Source of the DNA: Candidatus Gastranaerophilales bacterium
Lineage (GTDB): Bacteria; Cyanobacteriota; Vampirovibrionia; Gastranaerophilales; Gastranaerophilaceae
DNA length: 64,000 nucleotides
Direction of reading: 5' to 3'
Assembly: GCA_944322615.1 (NCBI GenBank)
Contig: CALUPH010000002.1
Location: forward strand, 124,001 to 188,000
The notes beneath the pieces were generated by a model that was not told the origin of the DNA, ran no database searches, and saw nothing but the letters and a program-made list of their open reading frames with translations. Both the position numbers and the translations under genes were made by a program. Positions 25,620-34,298 of this stretch are shown here, one piece after another. Numbering within the stretch: the first letter of the stretch is position 1; the number at the start of each line of letters is the position of its first letter.

Positions 25620-26984
25620 CTATCGATTATAAATTATATTTATAATTTCATCTTCGAACTTTTTAACAGTAGATTGTTCTTGAATAAAATTTTGAGTAAG
25701 TATAACAATCGAATAAGTATGCCCATCCTGAGATTTTACATATCCGGCTATTGCACTAACATTTGATAAAGAACCTGTTTTCAACCAAACTTCACCACGC
25801 AAAGGATACAATCTGTTATTTAAAGTTCCGTCACCGGATTGCGCCATATTATCTCTGAATTTTTCAAAATCCTTCTGCTTATATATTTTATTCAAAGCTT
25901 GTGTCATCCAATCAGCATATAAAAGATTATTTCTGGAAACTCCACAACCATCTTTTACTAAAATATTATCAGTTTCCAAACCCAACTTTTTATAGAAGTC
26001 TTTAAAAACCTCTTCACCGAGAATATCAGTACCTGTTGCACTATATTTACTTGCAGCAGCCAACTTAAATAAAGACTCAGCCATAAGATTATTACTATTT
26101 TGAAGAATAGGAGGTATTGTTCTTCTTATTGGATTTGTAATTTCAGTTATTAAAACCGCATCAGAAGGAACTATCCTTGAAGAATACAACGTATTAGAAA
26201 TATTAATTTTATTAGATTCCAATGCTTTTTCAACATTATGAATAAAATATCTTCTCATACTGCTTATTGGTATATTAATTGGTTTAGCAGCTTTAAGATT
26301 ACCATATATTTCAACCACTTCCGGATTCATCCAATTATAACGATTAACTTCCAAATAATCATTTTTGGCACCAGTCTTAACCACACTTATTACAGACATT
26401 GGATAAGTAGATTTTAAAGAAGTCAATGCAAAACCATCAGGATTATTAGTCATTGTAAGTTTTACAACATTACCATCTAAGTTATAACAACTAACTTTTG
26501 GAGTATAAGGATTAGTATCATCATCCCACATCCAACCAGTAGCAAATTCTTTTTTATCTATAATACTGTCATCAAAATATAAATTTTTAAATGATGTATT
26601 TCCTTCAGACTTTAATTTTTGGAATGCCTGCTGAAGCTGTTGTGAGGACAACAAAGGATCAGCCCCAAGCTTTATATACAAATTACCTTGAGAATCTTTA
26701 TAAAACTGTGTCTTAAATAAATAATCATAACCAAGAACATTTAATGCTGAATATGTTGTAAAAATCTTTAATGTGGAAGCCGGATGTAATAATTTATTTT
26801 GATTTTGCTCATATATAACATTACCGGATTCCGCATCTCGAATTGATATTGCAAGTGTTGCTGTCTCATTCAATCCGGAATGTTTTATCAATTTTTCTAA
26901 TTTTCCTACCGAAAATGCAAAACTACTATTTATGCTAAACATAAAAACCATTGTTAAAATTAATATTTTGAATAGATTTCTCAT
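25620..26984 (-). CDS. dacB: D-alanyl-D-alanine carboxypeptidase/endopeptidase (PBP4 type, family S13)
   Basis: 454 residues with a signal peptide (MRNLFKILILTMVFMFSINSSFA). Penicillin-binding protein that trims peptidoglycan stem peptides or cross-links in the periplasm. The active-site motifs are Ser70-x-x-Lys73 (STLK in HPASTLKIF), Ser297-Asn-Asn299, and Lys402-Thr-Gly404. The long insertion between the first two motifs and the DGCGVSRNN segment are typical of the S13 family. The start overlaps the stop of the upstream nitrilase gene by one base (TAATG). Confidence 0.95.
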   Translation of the reverse strand: MRNLFKILILTMVFMFSINSSFAFSVGKLEKLIKHSGLNETATLAISIRDAESGNVIYEQNQNKLLHPASTLKIFTTYSALNVLGYDYLFKTQFYKDSQGNLYIKLGADPLLSSQQLQQAFQKLKSEGNTSFKNLYFDDSIIDKKEFATGWMWDDDTNPYTPKVSCYNLDGNVVKLTMTNNPDGFALTSLKSTYPMSVISVVKTGAKNDYLEVNRYNWMNPEVVEIYGNLKAAKPINIPISSMRRYFIHNVEKALESNKINISNTLYSSRIVPSDAVLITEITNPIRRTIPPILQNSNNLMAESLFKLAAASKYSATGTDILGEEVFKDFYKKLGLETDNILVKDGCGVSRNNLLYADWMTQALNKIYKQKDFEKFRDNMAQSGDGTLNNRLYPLRGEVWLKTGSLSNVSAIAGYVKSQDGHTYSIVILTQNFIQEQSTVKKFEDEIINIIYNR

Positions 26985-27793
26985 TATTTCTCCATTAACT
27001 TATATTCTGTTTTTGTATCATTTAATATTGGCATTTGTTTTCTATATTGATGCATTTCTTCCGTATCAATTTTCGCAAACAATACTTTTTCTTCTCTACC
27101 AAGCTTAGCAATAACTCTGCCTTTATAATCACAAACTTGAGAGTTACCTGAAAAATCAAAAGACTCATTTATTTTTCCTGTCAAACAACAAGATATAAAG
27201 AAACATTGATTTTCTATAGCTCTGGCTTTTGATAATGTAATATATTCATCAGTATAAGCTTTAGGCCAAGCTGCCATATTTACAATTATATCTGCACCAT
27301 TAAAGGCATATTTCCTAAACATTTCAGGAAATCTTACATCATAACATATAGATATACCTATTTTCCCAATATCTGTATTTACCAAAAGAGAATAATCACC
27401 CTGTTCTAAGAAAGACCCCTCTGACTGACCTCTATGTGAAAACAAATGATATTTATCATAAGTTGCAATTAAATTACCTTTTCTATCAAAAATCAAACAG
27501 GTATTTCTGTCTTTTTGATTATCTTTTCTCAAGACAGCACTGCCACCAATTATATTAGCTTTATATTTTATAGCAGTTTCTTTTAAGAATTTATATGTCT
27601 TGGATTCAAACAAATACTCTGAACTTGCATTAAAAGAAGGACAATCCCATCCAATAGTCCAAAGCTCAGGCAAAACAATCAAGTCACAAGATTCTACAGC
27701 ACTGCTTTCAAGAAATTGCTGAACCTTTAAAATATTTCTATCTATATCCCCCGCAATTGCTTCCAACTGCACAACAAGAGTTTTGATTTTCAT
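26984..27793 (-). CDS. Carbon-nitrogen hydrolase (nitrilase superfamily)
   Basis: 269 residues from ATG 27793; a TTG two codons upstream is a weaker start. The catalytic triad of the family is present: Glu43 (LPELWTIGW), Lys114 (YDKYHLF) and Cys150 (ISICYDVRFPE). The sequence resembles omega-amidase/Nit2 and YafV-type enzymes, which hydrolyse 2-oxoglutaramate or similar amides, but a deaminated-glutathione or other amidase is possible. Cytoplasmic. It lies between a small-protein gene and dacB and is translationally coupled with dacB. Confidence 0.88.
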   Translation of the reverse strand: MKIKTLVVQLEAIAGDIDRNILKVQQFLESSAVESCDLIVLPELWTIGWDCPSFNASSEYLFESKTYKFLKETAIKYKANIIGGSAVLRKDNQKDRNTCLIFDRKGNLIATYDKYHLFSHRGQSEGSFLEQGDYSLLVNTDIGKIGISICYDVRFPEMFRKYAFNGADIIVNMAAWPKAYTDEYITLSKARAIENQCFFISCCLTGKINESFDFSGNSQVCDYKGRVIAKLGREEKVLFAKIDTEEMHQYRKQMPILNDTKTEYKLMEK

Positions 27794-27843
27794 ATACAAA
27801 TTGTATTACAAAATAGCAATGTTATCAAACTCAAAATGTTTAA

Positions 27844-28092
27844 TTAAAGCATACTTTTTATATTTTTAGATAATTGCTCTAAACCTTCTAATGCTGATTT
27901 TTGACTTGATATTGTTTGTGGAAGTTCGGTTTTAGCATATTTTTCCAATTCACCAATATTTTTAGATAATGCTTCACTAACACTTTTTTGTAATGAAACA
28001 ATATCAGCAGGAAGAGAAACAGCTGCTTTTTCTGCAGTCTTTGAAACTGTTTTTTTTGATAAATTTCCTAATATAGCTTTACCGATATTCAT
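27844..28092 (-). CDS. Small helical protein with the M-x-I N-terminal pattern
   Basis: 82 residues from ATG 28092 (GAGGCAGG upstream); a longer frame begins at a non-ATG codon. Function unknown. The N-terminus MNIGKAILGNLSKK is basic and amphipathic; the rest is polar helix rich in Ser, Lys, Glu and Leu with no cysteine and no transmembrane segment. It lies in the holB to dacB gene string with 39-base and 50-base gaps. Grouped with the other short-motif proteins, but the match is weaker than for most. Confidence 0.65.
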   Translation of the reverse strand: MNIGKAILGNLSKKTVSKTAEKAAVSLPADIVSLQKSVSEALSKNIGELEKYAKTELPQTISSQKSALEGLEQLSKNIKSML

Positions 28093-28146
28093 ATAAACCT
28101 GCCTCAATAATATAAAAACAAAAAGTATGAAATTATTGCTTATTTT

Positions 28147-29091
28147 CTATTTGACAAAATAAAAAGCTAAATCTTCATATACAGTTTGTTCTTTTATATA
28201 TGCATTTAGCATTTTCTTAGATTTTTCTGTTTTTTCAATATCTGAGTATATTTTATTCACCAGAATTGAATTATTAATATTAGCCTTTATTAACTGAGTA
28301 AGATAATACTGTATACAATCTATTATATAAGTAGGTTCTAAATTATTTTCAATTTGATAGGTATAAAGAGTTTGTGCAAAGTCTAAAGCACTATCTTTAT
28401 CAAATTCAGGATATTGTTCAAAATACTTTTTAAAGAATTCAACATTATAGATACTGTTTTTTGAATCAGCAACATAAAAGGCTTGAGAACGCGATACTAT
28501 TGTTTGCAGAATATCGTCTTTATTATTTGTCAAAAATATAAAAGAAACTTTATCAGATGGTTCTTCTATAGATTTCAACATTGCATTTGCTGCAACTGCT
28601 GAAAAACATCCTGTATTAATTCCTTTTGAATACCAATATTTATCTTCATCTTTCTCCTGCGGCAAATTAAATCCGGTAGAAACAAATTCATTATATTCTT
28701 GCATCTCAGAGTAAGAAAGAGTTTTAATTTCCGCATCACAAAAAATAAATACCCTATGATAATCAGAAGAATTTACCAAAGTATCCAATACCATATTTAT
28801 TTGATCTTCAGAAATAACTGTTTTACTTGAATCGGTCTTGTTATCAATTTTAGAAATTGTCATTATTGCAGGATGTTTATTTTCTCTAATCCAACGACAA
28901 TTTTGACAATTGCAATCTTCCCTACCATCTTCAAGACAATTTAGCTGTCTTGCCATTTCCATTGCCATTGCATATTGTATATAGTTATTACTGCCATATA
29001 GAATAATCGAATGAAATAACCTGTTCTGCTCTATTGCAGTTCTAAAAAAATTACTCAAATACGGATATTTTTTATCTAAAACTTTATTCAT
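28147..29091 (-). CDS. holB: DNA polymerase III, delta' subunit
   Basis: 314 residues. Clamp-loader AAA+ subunit. The N-terminal domain contains the zinc cysteines Cys52, Cys60, Cys62 and Cys65. The position of the P-loop is degenerate (LYGSNNYIQ, with no GKT), which is normal for delta', a stator that does not hydrolyse ATP. The sensor-1 area reads SFIFLTNNKDDILQTIVSRSQ, where the usual SRC motif is SRS. It lies one base downstream of holA, a pairing that makes the assignment firm. Confidence 0.88.
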   Translation of the reverse strand: MNKVLDKKYPYLSNFFRTAIEQNRLFHSIILYGSNNYIQYAMAMEMARQLNCLEDGREDCNCQNCRWIRENKHPAIMTISKIDNKTDSSKTVISEDQINMVLDTLVNSSDYHRVFIFCDAEIKTLSYSEMQEYNEFVSTGFNLPQEKDEDKYWYSKGINTGCFSAVAANAMLKSIEEPSDKVSFIFLTNNKDDILQTIVSRSQAFYVADSKNSIYNVEFFKKYFEQYPEFDKDSALDFAQTLYTYQIENNLEPTYIIDCIQYYLTQLIKANINNSILVNKIYSDIEKTEKSKKMLNAYIKEQTVYEDLAFYFVK

Positions 29092-29092
29092 A

Positions 29093-30061
29093 CTATCTCA
29101 ACAATGTAAGTTCCAATAATATTTCACTGGATGCAGACTGTCCTGTTTTTAATTTATACTCTGCATTTATAAGATTTTCTCTTATTTTAAGTAATTTATC
29201 AAGAGAGATTTTTCTCAATTTTTCTTGCATTTTCATTACTACAAACTCATGCAATTTTAGTTTTGAAGCTATATCTTTTGTACTCATTTTCTTTTCATAA
29301 TTTTTAACAAAAACAAAACGTTGAAAATTACTTTGTAAAACAGAAAATATTTCCAAAGGATGTCGCTTCTCGGTTAATAAATCATATTGTTTTAATATTT
29401 CATTTTTGTTCCCCTGAATAATTAAATCAGCAAGAATAAAAACATCTTCGGAGGATGTACAATATTTTTTTATTGCATCTTGGTTTATAGCTTTATTAGG
29501 ATGAATAGCAATCTTTAATTTTTCTAATTCAGAGTCTATCAATGTAAGATTAACACCTAACTGTTCGATTAAAAAAGAAACATTATCAGAACTAATAGTT
29601 AAATCTTTTTCTTTTGCCATTTTTAATATTTCTGACTGAAGCTGTTTATCATAACTTCTATATTGTGCAAATTCTCTAACCTGAGAATATTTAGAAAGTG
29701 TCTTATATAATTTTTTTCTTGAATCAGGCTTTTTATTTTCATCTCTTGCTATTTTACACACAAAAATTATATTAACATTATCACTTAAATTTGAAAGGGC
29801 ATAGTTAACACTATCAATCTGTTTATCATCAAGACTCATTTTATTCCCAATCAAATATTTTTCAATATTAATAATGGTTAAAGTATTCCCAAACATTAAT
29901 GGAGCAGATTGTACACAATCCATAAGTGTATTAAAATCAGGATTATCAAAAACCTTATATGACATAGACATAAAAGAAGCATCAAGAAGCTCATTTTTAA
30001 GCTTCTTGATTTCTTTTTCCATTAAATATTCTTCTTGTCCGTAAAATAAAAATACTGCCAT
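29093..30061 (-). CDS. holA: DNA polymerase III, delta subunit
   Basis: 322 residues. Clamp-loader subunit that opens the sliding clamp. The N-terminus MAVFLFYGQEEYLMEKEI matches the LxGxDxYL-type start of the family, followed by VREFAQYRSYD-like and EDVFILADLIIQGNK segments and the helical C-terminal collar (LRKISLDKLLKIRENLINAEYKLKTG). It has no P-loop, as expected for delta. It lies between the ROK kinase gene (5-base gap) and holB (1-base gap). Confidence 0.93.
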   Translation of the reverse strand: MAVFLFYGQEEYLMEKEIKKLKNELLDASFMSMSYKVFDNPDFNTLMDCVQSAPLMFGNTLTIINIEKYLIGNKMSLDDKQIDSVNYALSNLSDNVNIIFVCKIARDENKKPDSRKKLYKTLSKYSQVREFAQYRSYDKQLQSEILKMAKEKDLTISSDNVSFLIEQLGVNLTLIDSELEKLKIAIHPNKAINQDAIKKYCTSSEDVFILADLIIQGNKNEILKQYDLLTEKRHPLEIFSVLQSNFQRFVFVKNYEKKMSTKDIASKLKLHEFVVMKMQEKLRKISLDKLLKIRENLINAEYKLKTGQSASSEILLELTLLR

Positions 30062-30066
30062 TTATT

Positions 30067-31020
30067 TTAATTTTCAATTAATAAACTTGCACCAATTACA
30101 CCAGCTGTATTGCCAAGTTCAGCATGAACAACTTCAACAGCAGCACCTTGAATAGGCATCGAACGTTTCTTTAAAGTTTCTTTTATCGGTTGGAATAATA
30201 AATCGCCTGCATCAGCAACACCGCCGCCGATAACAATTTTTTCCGGATTTAATAAATTCACAACACTTGCTAAACCAATACCTATATAATTACCTATTAT
30301 TTCAAATATCTTCTTTGCAACGACATCACCTTGTTTAGCTGCTTCACAAACTACATAAGGAGTAATTTCGTTTTTTGCAAGTTCTCTATATTTTGTAGAC
30401 TTTCCGCCTTTTATGTATTCTTCAGCCATAGCAACAATACTTGGACCAGATGCAAAAGCTTCAAGACAGCCATGATCACCACATCCGCATAAAGGACCAT
30501 TTTCCCTTTGTAATTTTATATGTCCTATTTCGCCTGCTGCATTACTTGCACCGCGAACAAGTTTTCCATTGACAATCAAACCGGAACCAATACCTGTACC
30601 AACAGTAATACAAATCATATTATTAGCACCTTTTCCGGCACCATAATTCAACTCAGCTAACGCTGCACATCTTACATCATTATCTACTTTAACAGGTATA
30701 TTAAATTCTTTTGAAACAATATCTGCAATAGGAATATTAACCCAACCCGGGATATTAGGTGCCAATCTTACAATACCATTGTCACAATCAATTTGTCCGG
30801 GAAATCCAAACCCAATACCTTCAATTGTTTCTTTTGCAACTTTTGATTCTTTTATTACATCACTAATTGCTTTTATAATATTGGATATAGTATATTCATA
30901 TCCCATTTCAGCTCTTGTAGGAACTGTATCAGAATATACAATACTACCATCTTTATCAACCAATGCAACCTTTACATTAGTACCGCCTACATCTACCCCT
31001 ATTCTATATTTTTTTGCCAT
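30067..31020 (-). CDS. ROK-family sugar kinase, probably glucokinase
   Basis: 317 residues. Phosphorylates glucose or a related hexose with ATP in the cytoplasm. The phosphate-binding start is GVDVGGTNVKVALVD; the ROK zinc/sugar motif is CGCGDHGCLEAFASG; GEIGHIKL supplies the conserved His; VNLLNPEKIVIGGGV is the typical C-terminal segment. There is no N-terminal DNA-binding domain, so it is a kinase and not a ROK repressor. It resembles the bacterial glucokinase group (TIGR00744-like). First gene of the holA-holB gene string. Confidence 0.9.
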   Translation of the reverse strand: MAKKYRIGVDVGGTNVKVALVDKDGSIVYSDTVPTRAEMGYEYTISNIIKAISDVIKESKVAKETIEGIGFGFPGQIDCDNGIVRLAPNIPGWVNIPIADIVSKEFNIPVKVDNDVRCAALAELNYGAGKGANNMICITVGTGIGSGLIVNGKLVRGASNAAGEIGHIKLQRENGPLCGCGDHGCLEAFASGPSIVAMAEEYIKGGKSTKYRELAKNEITPYVVCEAAKQGDVVAKKIFEIIGNYIGIGLASVVNLLNPEKIVIGGGVADAGDLLFQPIKETLKKRSMPIQGAAVEVVHAELGNTAGVIGASLLIEN

Positions 31021-31117
31021 ATCAGCCTCTAACTCCTTAGAAAATTAACTACCTGAAAAAATGATAGCACAAAAATATCTTTGTTTTACAAATAATTTAG
31101 GTAGTTTTATATAAAAT

Positions 31118-31708
31118 CTATATAACTTTATCAATCAAACCATACTCTACAGCTTCTTGAGCAGACATATAGTTATCTCTTTCTGTATCAGCATAGATTT
31201 TTTCTATAGTTTGTCCTGTATGTTCCGCTAAAAGAGTATTAAGTTCTTTTTTCATTCTTAGAATTTCTTTAGCTTCAATTTCAATATCAGTAGCTTGCCC
31301 CTGAGCACCGCCTAAAGGTTGATGAATCATTATACTTGCACTTGGAAGCGCCATTCTTTTTCCTTTTGTTCCGCCAGATAATAGGAATGCCCCCATTGAA
31401 GCAGCTTCACCCAAACAAATAGTACAAACATCGGCACGAACATGTTTCATAGTATCATAAATAGCCATACCTGCAGTTATAACACCACCGGGACTATTTA
31501 TATACATCATAATATCTTTTTCCGGATTTTCTGCATCTAAAACTAACAACTGAGCAACAATTGAATTTGCCAATTCGTCATCGATTTCTTCACCCAAGAA
31601 AATAATTCTTTCTCTTAATAATCTTGAAAAAATATCAAAAGACTTTTCTCCGTTTGAAGAAGCCTCAATAACTGTAGGTATATAACTTAAAACTGTTTTT
31701 TTATCCAT
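31118..31708 (-). CDS. clpP: ATP-dependent Clp protease proteolytic subunit
   Basis: 196 residues from ATG 31708, preceded by GAGG; the frame extends 17 codons further without a ribosome site. Serine protease that forms a tetradecameric chamber with ClpX/ClpA/ClpC. The triad is Ser104 (GEAASMGAF), His129 (MIHQPLGG) and Asp178 (ERDNYMS). Length and motifs are normal. Cyanobacteria-type genomes often have several clpP genes; only this one is in the window and no clpX is adjacent. Confidence 0.97.
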   Translation of the reverse strand: MDKKTVLSYIPTVIEASSNGEKSFDIFSRLLRERIIFLGEEIDDELANSIVAQLLVLDAENPEKDIMMYINSPGGVITAGMAIYDTMKHVRADVCTICLGEAASMGAFLLSGGTKGKRMALPSASIMIHQPLGGAQGQATDIEIEAKEILRMKKELNTLLAEHTGQTIEKIYADTERDNYMSAQEAVEYGLIDKVI

Positions 31709-31796
31709 AACAACCTCGTTCTTAATATGAATATTATAAACCAAAATTGATAAATTCATACAAAATCTGATAAAATATCATCCTAAGGGATTAACA

Positions 31797-32339
31797 ATGA
31801 TTATTGATAATAATTTAATCGCAAACGATTTTGATTTTATGACAGATTTTAACGGTATTGACCGTTTATTCAACAATCCGTTTTACCCTTCAGGTGTATA
31901 TGATAAAGAAAAACCCGAATATACCCATGGACCAGAGTCCAGTGAATTTCCAAATTTAACACTTCCTTGTAAATTATATGATGAATGGGGAAATACTATT
32001 CAAGATGGGTACTATATGGTTGTACTGTCACAAGACATGAAATTTCTTGAACTATATCAAAGCAATAAACTAAAAGCCCGTGTAAGAGTAATAAAATTAG
32101 TAGAAAAAATGTATACTCAAGAAGAATTAAACGAAGAAACAGAAATAATAGGACGATTACGAACAGCACAAGCAAAGCAAAAACTAAAAAAAATAAGAGA
32201 AGCAGAAGAAGAATTGATAGCATTTAAAGAACGTGCTGCTGCAAATTCTTACGCTACGATTGAAGATTCAGGAAAAGGATACTATATTCTAAAATATAAT
32301 TGCAATGGTAAACAAGCAACAGGACTTATCCAAAAATAA
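31797..32339 (+). CDS. Unknown protein with a charged coiled-coil segment
   Basis: 180 residues. AAGGGA 7-12 bases upstream supports the start. The N-terminal third is acidic and aromatic (MIIDNNLIANDFDFM, NPFYPSGVYD). A short predicted beta region (LPCKLYDEWGNTIQDGYYMVVLSQ) is followed by a basic, charged helix (about 105-150) and a C-terminal strand region. No signal peptide, cysteine motif or known domain. It lies 61 bases before the FlhA_C-like gene on the same strand, so the two could be linked; an AT-rich TATAAT-like spacer could also separate them. Confidence 0.7.
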   Translation: MIIDNNLIANDFDFMTDFNGIDRLFNNPFYPSGVYDKEKPEYTHGPESSEFPNLTLPCKLYDEWGNTIQDGYYMVVLSQDMKFLELYQSNKLKARVRVIKLVEKMYTQEELNEETEIIGRLRTAQAKQKLKKIREAEEELIAFKERAAANSYATIEDSGKGYYILKYNCNGKQATGLIQK

Positions 32340-32400
32340 ATTTTAAAATTATAATAAAAATGTTATCATTTAATTAAAACAGATAAAAAAGGATTGATAA

Positions 32401-33867
32401 ATGTACAAACCAACAAGAAATGTATATACAATAAGAACTTCACCATATAACGATAATGAAAAGCTTGAAAATCTTTTGAATGAAATGTCAAAAGATGGTT
32501 GGGATGTATACTCAATCCAGGAAATAGAAAATGATGAAGGTATTTTCTATAATTGTATATTCATAAAAGAAACAGAAAATGAAGACAATTCATTGAATGA
32601 AAATGATGACTTACTAAACTTCAAATCAAGGATTGAAAGAATTATCAATCCTGAACTTGACCCTTATGAACTATGCGTTGATATACAAAAGAAAATAAAA
32701 GAAAAAAGACAAAAAATAGCACAAGTTAAATCATTAATAGATGAAACGTCAGAAGATTCAAGAGCTATTCTAAACGCTAAAATTTCAAAACATATTGATG
32801 AACTTGATGATTTAAAAAAGAAACTTTCGAAAGTAATTAATCCAAACATTATGGAACAAAAATTGGGAGAACAGAAACTTACATTAGCTATATCAGAAGA
32901 ATTAATAGACATTCTTGATAATGATAATGAATATAATATGCTTTCTCAAATTGTTCTTATAAGACAAAACTTAACAGAAACTCTAGGCTATATAATTCCA
33001 AAAATAAAAATAGAAGTAGATGACACTTTAGATGAAAATGAGTTTGCAATAAAAGTAAGGGGCATTCCCGTAATCACATCAAAAGCATATTGTGATTATA
33101 CTATGTTCTATGAAAATGATTTGAAGATAGAAAAATTACCTGATAATTCATTCAAGAGTACAGATACAGTAACCGGTTTAAATACAATATGGATAAAAGA
33201 AGAAAAAGCAAAAGACTTTTGGGCTAAAGGGCTTGACACAACTGATTATATTGCTCATCTAATAGAATATACCGTTACAAAATATATTGATGATATTTTC
33301 GACTACTCAGACATCAACAGATATATTGAAATAGTAGGTAATCAAAACCTTTACCTTATAGAGAATATTATTCCTGATTATATGTCAGTTGCCGAATTAA
33401 AATATATTCTTACAAGCCTTATAAAAGAAAAAGTATCAATAAAAGATATCGTATACATTTTTGAAAAAATAAATGATTTTGCAGATGAAACAAATAAAGA
33501 AGAGCTATTAGAAAGAATAAGAGTATCATTAGCAAGACAAATCAGTTCTTCATTATGTAACGATAAAGATAGAAATATATATGCTTATGAGTTATCTGCA
33601 AACAGCATAAAATCATTTATCGGTGATAAAAATGTAAACGATGAAGTTATTAGAATTGAAAGTACCAAGATAGAAGAAATTATAAAAAATCTAAAAGAAA
33701 AAGTAGAACAATATACTCCTGAGGCAAAAGAAATTATACTAATTGCACCAATGAAAGTCAGACACATTATTTACTTAATACTTTCACAAATAATGCCAAA
33801 CTTAAGAGTTGTAGCAAGAGAAGAAATCTTATTTGAACATCCGCTCAATATAATAAGCAGCATATAA
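32401..33867 (+). CDS. Soluble FlhA/SctV (FHIPEP) C-terminal-domain protein with DUF4177-like N-terminus
   Basis: 488 residues, no transmembrane segment. Residues 5-56 resemble a DUF4177-type small domain (LENLLNEMSKDGWDVYSI). Residues about 90-145 are charged coiled coil. Residues about 159-488 align by eye along the whole cytoplasmic domain of the flagellar export-gate protein FlhA: an LAISEELIDILD start, LRQNLTETLGY-like helix, EFAIKVRGIPV strand, GLNTIWI, then TDYIAHLIEYTVTKYIDDIF, ENIIPDYMSVAELKYILTSL, KEKVSIKDIVYIFEKINDFA, RVSLARQISSS, and a final strand-helix part. In FlhA this domain docks export chaperones and substrates; the membrane half that forms the gate is absent here. No flagellar or type III gene is nearby. 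An adaptor or docking role is inferred. Confidence 0.85.
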   Translation: MYKPTRNVYTIRTSPYNDNEKLENLLNEMSKDGWDVYSIQEIENDEGIFYNCIFIKETENEDNSLNENDDLLNFKSRIERIINPELDPYELCVDIQKKIKEKRQKIAQVKSLIDETSEDSRAILNAKISKHIDELDDLKKKLSKVINPNIMEQKLGEQKLTLAISEELIDILDNDNEYNMLSQIVLIRQNLTETLGYIIPKIKIEVDDTLDENEFAIKVRGIPVITSKAYCDYTMFYENDLKIEKLPDNSFKSTDTVTGLNTIWIKEEKAKDFWAKGLDTTDYIAHLIEYTVTKYIDDIFDYSDINRYIEIVGNQNLYLIENIIPDYMSVAELKYILTSLIKEKVSIKDIVYIFEKINDFADETNKEELLERIRVSLARQISSSLCNDKDRNIYAYELSANSIKSFIGDKNVNDEVIRIESTKIEEIIKNLKEKVEQYTPEAKEIILIAPMKVRHIIYLILSQIMPNLRVVAREEILFEHPLNIISSI

Positions 33868-33871
33868 TTTA

Positions 33872-34102
33872 TTATTGTTTATTGTATAAATTTTGAGCCA
33901 TACAACTGTTTAAATTACGTCTAAGATTCATCAAACGTACATTCATCTGATTTTTTAAATTTTGACACCTTATTGTATCTGCAATGATATTAAAATCCAT
34001 ATCAGAAAGAGAATTGTGTCTAACTGTTGTATGAATAAAATCATTTACGTTATTTGTTTTTTCTGATTGATACAAACTAAAATTAATAGGTGAAATTCTC
34101 AT
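33872..34102 (-). CDS. Small basic protein with the M-x-I N-terminal pattern
   Basis: 76 residues, function unknown. The N-terminus MRISPINFSLYQSEK is one of the clearest examples of the recurring motif. The rest is polar and helical, with an Arg-rich C-terminal half (VRLMNLRRNLNSC) and two cysteines. There is no signal peptide and no hydrophobic segment. It is convergent with the FlhA_C-like gene, with 4 bases between the stops. The leader has GTAAGTAAGGAAAAA and a perfect palindrome at 34122-34139. Confidence 0.7.
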   Translation of the reverse strand: MRISPINFSLYQSEKTNNVNDFIHTTVRHNSLSDMDFNIIADTIRCQNLKNQMNVRLMNLRRNLNSCMAQNLYNKQ

Positions 34103-34121
34103 TCATTTTTCCTTACTTACC

Positions 34122-34139
34122 TGTATATTATAATATACA
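34122..34139 (-). promoter_or_regulatory. Perfect 18-bp palindrome over a TATAAT box
   Basis: TGTATATTATAATATACA is its own reverse complement. It contains a TATAAT on both strands; on the minus strand TGTTCA lies 17 bases upstream. Possible operator overlapping the promoter of the 33872 gene. AT-rich palindromes also arise by chance. Confidence 0.4.
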
Positions 34140-34298
34140 AATAATTGCTTGAACACTTAAAACTTACACCAAATAAAAAACTGTAAAAAAATTTTTTTCA
34201 GTACAATAAATCCAAATTTTACATAAGTTAATATTTTTTTAAATCAACATTATTTAAGATTAAAAAAATCTATGTTAGCATATAACAAAGGAGTTGTT

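Noticed and set aside
28147-29091. Missing Walker A motif in the delta' subunit as evidence of a pseudogene
   Set aside because: Delta' subunits normally lack a working P-loop; zinc cysteines, length and the holA neighbour are intact.
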